From the NCBI RefSeq assembly GCF_051020955.1, contig NC_135018.1, forward strand, positions 24,889,271 through 24,953,270: a stretch of DNA of 64,000 nucleotides, given 5' to 3'. Below, in pieces: positions 58,203-64,000 of this stretch. The notes beneath the pieces were generated by a model. The model searched no databases. It had not been told where the DNA came from and saw only the letters and a program-made list of their open reading frames with translations. The first letter of the stretch is position 1, and each line of letters begins with the position of its first letter. The DNA comes from Megalopta genalis. Its lineage: Eukaryota; Arthropoda; Insecta; Hymenoptera; Halictidae. A program made the position numbers and the translations under genes.

Positions 58203-59261
58203 TTAACCCCTTAACGCGCAGAAACGTATTAACACGGGCGTGCAAAACCGGCCAAAATGTGCAGACCCGTATATATACGGTCGGCGTCGCAACTTATGTC
58301 GCTAAAATGTTCAGATTCGAATATATCCGGGCAGTAAAAATAACTTAATAAAAACCAAGGAAAACATTCAATTTATTGATATTCATCGTGTAATTCTGTA
58401 TTGTAAGCTGTAAAGTTTGTTTATTTGGGATTATAAAATATGGCCTTTTAGGGTGACGCTTATAAGCATCTCTGACCTGGTAATTGTTTCTATCTATCTA
58501 TATCCATTATTGCGTATCTAATTAGCGTTGGCACTTTTGTGAGTTTTGTTATGACTAATTTATTTATTACTCTCCAGTTATCTCCGATCTCTTTCTATTT
58601 TTTGCTTATTCAGGAATAAAATATGCACTTTTAGGATGGCACTTATGAACATTTAGTGTATTATTCGTGAGCAAGTCGTGAAGTAAAGTAGACGTTATCA
58701 AAGTGAATTTCTTCAAAGACAATTGTTTTTTATTTTTTACAAATATTATTAGTGTCAACATATAAAAACGTTTTTGTTTTATGGTGTATTTTTATAGAGA
58801 GTAAATTGGATTTTTAGTGTATAAAAGGTATGTTTTCTAATGTTGAAATAAGGAATGTTGGGCTATGTGCTGCACCTTGTTTTGAAATTTACCATACAAA
58901 AGAAAATTTTGAATAGTTTTAGTTTATTATATATTTTTCAGCTAATAAATATTATTATAATATTATTACAAATTTAGGTAAAATTAAATATTTTTCAGTT
59001 TTTTTTTCGTCTCCTCCTTCCCCTTCAAAATAGTAACTGGTAATTGAAAAACAGTACGATGGGTACAAAATTCAATCTGCAATGCGATTCAATATTCACT
59101 ATAATTATTTATCCACTATTTTTATTGAATTTTTAGTAATTTTTGCATTTCTTTTACATATTTATTGAAATTAAGGTCCAAATATGTATATTTTCTTAGA
59201 TAAAAAAAATTGATTTTTTTTTGGTCGGTTTTTTTTTTTAAATTATGCATTAAGGGGTTAA
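58203..59261 (+). mobile_element. TTAA-flanked element, 1.06 kb, parent of the 35172 MITE
   Basis: TTAACCCCTTAACGCGCAG to CATTAAGGGGTTAA, with TTAA at both ends. Subterminal sequence (CGTATATATACGGTCGGCGTC) and the right 230 bp match the 329-bp copy at 35172-35500 in inverted orientation. The interior 58310-59030 is AT-rich, without a recognisable transposase, so even this copy is non-autonomous. Confidence 0.93.
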
Positions 59262-59549
59262 AGAAAAATTTCTTCAAAATATTCCTGTACATTATCTTTC
59301 GATTAATGTTAAATTGAAACATTCATTTATACAAATAATTTTTGTTTTTCATCCGATCAAAGAAAAATTCATTTAAAATATCTCTAAATGATATTATTCG
59401 GCGACTCAACGAACATTTTTACGTGGGTTAAATAGTTTACAGCAATTACGTGATTTTGTATGCGCGTATGATGAGGCAACCCGTTTCTAACGAATCTCTT
59501 TAATCCGCGGAGGATTAAAGTGGGCACTTCATGAAATACCATTCGCAAT

Positions 59550-59683
59550 GCAGATCACTTTCCAACCGTTTGAAAAATTCTGAGTGTACTTACATCTTGA
59601 AAGTGGTTTTCAATGTCTATCCGGACTCAAGTTAATGATGGCCCTATATATATAATTTTTCAAACGGTTGAAAAGTGATCTGC
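59550..59683. repeat. Inverted repeat, arms 30 bp, 74-bp loop
   Basis: GCAGATCACTTTCCAACCGT with TTGAAAAATT faces AATTTTTCAAACGGTTGAAAAGTGATCTGC. Only one or two mismatches. Could be a hairpin or a small foldback. Confidence 0.9.
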
Positions 59684-60274
59684 ATTTTTTTATATTGAAG
59701 TCTGATCCATCGTTGTTATGCAACTTTCTACGCAGTCATTATCGATGAAGAAATTACATAATAAGTTTATTATCGGTGACCCAAAAGCACAGGTTTCACG
59801 CTTATCGAACGCAAACGTCGAATATTGTTAAATTGAAACTACTTAAACTGTTTCCCTTGAAGTCAAAGTTGACCTACGACCACGAATATCGATGAAACTG
59901 AAAGTGGCAATTTCCGTTAAGACACCCTGTTGCACGCATCAGATTCACATTAGTCATTCTGTTTTACAAACACATTTACACAAAACAAGAATTCAGACGA
60001 ATATGTATGCTATCTTATCCGCAATTTATAATATTATCAAATTATCATTAAGAAAGGATGAGATTTCGAGTACCCTTTTCGCCTTAGGAATTTACGCGGC
60101 AGCTCGAGACTTGGGAATTCTAGAGCAGATAAGAGCCAAGTTTCGTCATCCTGTATCATAGATTCTGGTTAGGACCTCCAAGTTCCTGTTGAAGGACGAA
60201 CTCAATTGCCCGGCGTCGTTCGACTAAAAAATGCAAGCGTGGAAGCACTCAGGCTCCCAACACTTTCCATTCCA
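59684..60274. other. No gene supported
   Basis: The open frame 59892-60161 (+) has no recognised product. ACACCCTGTTGC near 59922 resembles a transposon end. Confidence 0.4.
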
Positions 60275-60645
60275 GGAACGAAAGAGTTAGTCGCTGCGGA
60301 GGACGTGAAAAATTCAGGTGACGAGTTTACCTACGCGCTCCGATTCTCGTCGAAATCGAAAGGAACTCGTCCCGATAAGCAGCTTGTAATTTGCGTTTAC
60401 ATAATGTCTGTTCTTACGTTTTGTTCTTCTAAGTAGGCCACGAAACAGATGTCGTATGTGCAATCGAAGAGAACTAGGAAGTAAGGAACACTGAATACTC
60501 AAGGATAAACATTATGTAAACGCGAATTGCAAGCTGCTTATCGGGTCGAGTTCCCTTTGGTTTCGATGAGAATCGTGGCGCGCAGGTAAACTCGTCACCT
60601 GAATTTTTTACGTCCTCCGCAGAGGCTAACTCTTTGGTTCTCAGA
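60275..60645. mobile_element. Foldback element with arms of about 135 bp
   Basis: The left arm, 60275-60410 (AAGAGTTAGTCGCTGCGGAG, AATTCAGGTGACGAGTTTAC, CCCGATAAGCAGCTTG), is repeated inverted at 60508-60645 with about 85-90% identity by eye, around a spacer of about 100 bp. No terminal target duplication was identified. The open frame through the left arm (60206-60436) is likely a by-product. Confidence 0.85.
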
Positions 60646-60708
60646 ACGGACAGTGCAAATAGAAGAGAAAAGTTGAAAGGAAAGAGTTATGAACACGTTA
60701 AAAATAGT

Positions 60709-61680
60709 TTTACACTAAATCTATCTAGTAATTCTACCTACTGCGGTCAAATGGCCACTTTTTGCATTTTAAGAAGAATTCAAAAATTCAATGTTTCCGC
60801 ATTTTCGATTTCTTCTATAACACATAGCTACTTAATTGATCAATGTCTATCTCTCTTCTTTCTTCGTTTCTTTTTGATGATCTTATGTTCCCTACTGTTA
60901 TCTACTATGAGTGGTGTTTTGACCGCTGGAAGAATGTATGAACTTTTATGACGATATCTGCACTAAAAACAGAAACATATTGTTACTGTTCATTTTTCCA
61001 AGGAAAATGTCATCCGATTGTGTCTTAGACGCAAGCTATATGCTTGCGCAGAGTATGTTTCATATTTCCGACGAGATAACTTTAATTTGAAGTAATAGTA
61101 ACGCATAAACTTCCAATCGTGTGTGTAAAATTTCCAGTTACCACTAAAATTTTAGGGTAAAAGAAGCGCGAAGAAAAATTAAAACTACTAGTATACCACC
61201 GAATATCGAGATTCGCAGAAACAAGAAACAAAAACTACCGAGGAAACATCAACGAATCCTACTACATTTTCTGAAAAACAAGAAACATGTCAAATTGGAG
61301 ATTGCAAAAATAAAAAATAAAAGCATAAACGTCTGTTGTACATGTAAAAAACATATATCTGAAAAATGTTCACTGGGGAGACCTATTTGTTAAAAATGTG
61401 GCGTATAATAAATATTATTGTAATTTGTGAATAACGATATCTAAATTACTGAAGTCAAATATAATTTTTACAATTTGTAGGGTCTTCTTTCTAAGGAATG
61501 TATATGTCTGTAAAGTGCAGAAGTATATACTTTCTAATTAATTTTGTGTTTTATTACCCGTGCTAAATTGTTTATTACCTGCAATCAACTGGGAAAGAGT
61601 AAAACGTTTACATAAAATAGGTCATGTGACAGCTTTCGATGGAAATTGTATATACAAAATGTCGGTAGGTTTAGTGTTAA
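60709..61680 (+). mobile_element. piggyBac element relic with broken transposase
   Basis: The left end TTTACACTAAATCTATC and the right end, in complement TTAACACTAAACCTACCGAC, are inverted. The right target is intact TTAA and the left is TTTA. Total 972 bp, so most of a full-length element (about 2-3 kb in this family) is missing. The interior carries the C-terminal cysteine-rich domain of a transposase, described separately. Confidence 0.8.
61160..61410 (+). pseudogene. piggyBac transposase C-terminal cysteine-rich domain, frameshifted
   Basis: From 61160 one frame reads KEARRKIKTTSIPPNIEIRR and ends near 61270. A second frame supplies ETCQIGDCKNK at about 61282-61314. The first frame then resumes as KSINVCCTCKKHISEKCSLG and RPIC, followed by an in-frame stop and KCGV. 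The C-x4-C, C-x2-C and final C-x2-C spacing is that of the cross-brace zinc domain at the C terminus of piggyBac-like transposases. One frameshift in an A-rich run and one nonsense change make it inactive. The DDD catalytic core is absent from this copy. A possible N-terminal remnant (MSSDCVLDASYM) starts at 61007. Confidence 0.75.
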
Positions 61681-63412
61681 ATTGAACTGATCGACTTACT
61701 TGCTGTTGATAATCGATCATGACATACAGATCCTGGGTATCTCGCTGCAACATTTATTCGATTGACCTTTATAGGAGATTTTCAACGTTTTTGCTTGTAT
61801 CCTCCATCAGCAAATGACGTCGATGAATTACGTAAATAAATATACTGTTGGTATTCTCTTATGATGATCAGGAAAAGAAATACAAGGATATCCGGTTATT
61901 TAATACAAAACTGTAACAAAAAGTTGCTTAGAACTTGTTCATATAACATGTTCAGTAGAACTTTTATTTTATATTTCACCACTATTATCTACCGTTGTTT
62001 TCGAGCATCCTGTATACACTTCTGTGTTTAATTTTGCCGGTAACTTCTATGTGTAACTTTTGTCAAACCTAATTCACTGAAAACAGCAAAATAAAAGAGA
62101 TGCTAACAATAGCAGAGAACATTAAACATAGGAAGCTATAAACTTTATAAAATGATGTACGAAGCTGAGGGCATTTTGCTTAGAGAAATTACAAACCAGA
62201 TTCGAAATGAACGAAAGAAAAAACAATAGGAGTGACACATAGAACACGGCTGTGTAAATACAATAATTATAAAAATAATATGTCTTATTTTAGAAATGAA
62301 AACGTATGAGACATTATTTTATACCACAGAGTACACATATTATTATAGTAAATTCTTGAAAATCAATGAATTTTATTTTTCAGAGTTCTACTATCCCCGA
62401 AGTCAAATTTGATTGGTTTAAGAGTAGATTGGTTTAAATAGAAACACTTCGAAAGTATTTTATAATATAATAAGTGATTTTACATCAATCATACTCTGTG
62501 ACTATGAAAGCAAAATGTTACCATATCGTTTGATCTACCTATTTTTGTAAAACACACCAAACTTCAACAATGACCCAGAATTACTTAAGTAATACGATAT
62601 TGGCCTAAATCTTCTACCAAAATTTCGAAAATTATGAGCACACGGTTCCATGAATTTCATTCATTGCGTCAGTCGTTCCCATCCTACGATTCCCGAATTC
62701 GATGTCGTTACAGGTAGACAGCATCAAATTTAAATAAATTATGCATCAGAAACTCATGTAACTACATGCAGTATTCATAATGAAGAGAAAAAAAAAAGCA
62801 TTCGGTCGGAAGTTTACCGAAGTTTCGTAGTTTTAAAGCGAGGGAACGACATAAATATGCACAAACTTCATCTGTTACTACTTGCTCACAAATTCTCCCG
62901 ATTCGAACGGAGAACGCAGCTATCAGTTTGCGAAACGAATTTCGAATTAGTGTCTCGCATCTATTAGAATTCAATTTATGCCTTGGAATGCGATGTATTG
63001 AAGTGACTTATTATTGTCGAGCGAGTTTGAAACTATTTTTCTGCTTGTATAAAAGATTTGTACATAAAAGATCAATATTAGACTCAATAAATGAGAATAC
63101 TACTTCCAGTAGGTTACAGAAGAATGTATGAAATCAAATCAGTATTTACACACTTACTGTTCTGTCTGATGTACATTTTTCAATAAGGAAATCGCAGATT
63201 AGTGTAACATTCACTTGATAGTGATTCAATAGGTTCAGAAAAAATATGTTACGTTAGAAGCATTACGGATAGTAAAAAGCTACTTAAACATTGCCGATTT
63301 GTATAATAATTGCAGCATCTAATCACGTCGTCAGAAAAACGAGAAGTAAATTGGTCTGCAAACGTTAGCAATTTTATCCAGTCATATCACGTCATAATCT
63401 AAGAAGAATGTT
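61681..63412. other. No feature recognised
   Basis: AT-rich DNA without a supported exon. Confidence 0.4.
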
Positions 63413-63413
63413 A

Positions 63414-63431
63414 ACACACACACACACACAC
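63414..63431. repeat. (CA)n microsatellite
   Basis: Nine AC dinucleotides. Confidence 0.95.
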
Positions 63432-63629
63432 TTCAACGATCAGAATAATATTATTCGCTCGCAGTACCTCTATTTATAGCTTCAATAATTTTAACAGTAC
63501 GCTAGCAGTCCCGGGTCATTTCTGACAACAAGCTTTTTACATTTTATTTCATAATGTTTAAGGTCCACTAATTTAGCTTGGGTCAAATGTGACTCAGCAC
63601 TGCCTTCCGCTTTCCGACTGTTAATATCC

Positions 63630-63765
63630 GTATAGTCCTCACGCGACAAGAAAGCATCTCCGTGTTTACATTCCCCCTCTTACTAGCTGCCCCACTGCCG
63701 CAGCTATCGGTCGCTAGCGACCTTCGTTAACACAAAGGTGTCTTCTTGTCGCGCGAGGACTATAC
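63630..63765. repeat. Inverted repeat, arms about 38 bp
   Basis: CGTATAGTCCTCACGCGACAAGAAAG on the left and CTTGTCGCGCGAGGACTATACG on the right pair around a GC-rich loop. Probably a small foldback element; no target duplication was identified. Confidence 0.8.
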
Positions 63766-64000
63766 GTATCTCTGTAATATATTTCCCAGCTCTTTTTTTC
63801 TGTATTCTCATTATTAATATATGGCTATCTTTAGCTCCATCATAGAGAAACATGAAGATGTACTATACTTTACTGCTACACATACTTCAGTTAAGGTATA
63901 GAATACTGCTAGAAGGAAGAAATAATAATCAAAAAAGTATTCAGCGAACCTCTGACGTCATCTTTTACAACTGTAACATAGGGTAGCGAAGCCAGGTACT

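Noticed and set aside
53835..61680. One 7.8-kb piggyBac element between the two TTAACACTAAACC ends
   Set aside because: The interval contains several independent MITEs and no transposase core. The right end pairs better with 60709.

Overview
The window looks like insect nuclear DNA, and a hymenopteran (bee, ant or wasp) is the most likely source. It is AT-rich with scattered CpG-rich patches. Its single clear gene is split by small GT-AG introns, and it is dense in short fold-back transposons. There are no operons, ribosome binding sites or bacterial genes. The species call is an inference from style and protein resemblance, not from a database match.

Gene content. One protein-coding gene is well supported: the 5' two thirds of a GDAP2 homologue (macro domain plus CRAL-TRIO/Sec14 protein) on the minus strand, in six coding exons between 26922 and 21060. 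All splice phases agree and together they give about 323 codons. The C-terminal CRAL-TRIO exons were not found in the 21 kb to the left, so a very long intron or a gene end outside the window is implied. Two weaker coding candidates are listed: a possible first exon with a promoter-like upstream region near 54244-54380, and a short ORF at 51334-51543.

The rest is mainly transposon relics. (1) TTAA-flanked piggyBac-type elements of at least five families lie at 9258, 10961, 35172, 40051, 51547, 55981, 57099, 58203 and 60709. The last still carries a broken copy of the transposase C-terminal cysteine-rich domain. (2) TA-flanked, Tc1/mariner-type palindromic elements include a foldback family of about 180-220 bp with six copies and several families ending in GGGTGTCC or a similar motif. 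One of these (43657-45690) holds a second inverted repeat with arms of about 590 bp. (3) Two hAT-like inverted-repeat elements lie at 22602 and 41233. (4) A decayed non-LTR retrotransposon 3' end lies at 36655-37205. (5) A 31-bp minisatellite lies at 1257-1770.

Layout. 1-9250: minisatellite, microsatellite and unique AT-rich DNA. 9250-16700: dense MITEs around a GC-rich island at 9890-10850. 16700-26935: GDAP2 and its introns. 26936-45900: MITEs, the non-LTR relic and GC-rich patches. 45900-52960: mostly featureless. 52965-61680: a second dense transposon cluster, including the piggyBac relic. 61681-64000: featureless apart from a CA repeat and one inverted repeat. I see no clear sign of an undescribed defence or regulatory system. 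The most informative signals are the piggyBac relic and its relation to the TTAA MITEs, the matched long and internally deleted element pair, and the nested inverted-repeat elements.
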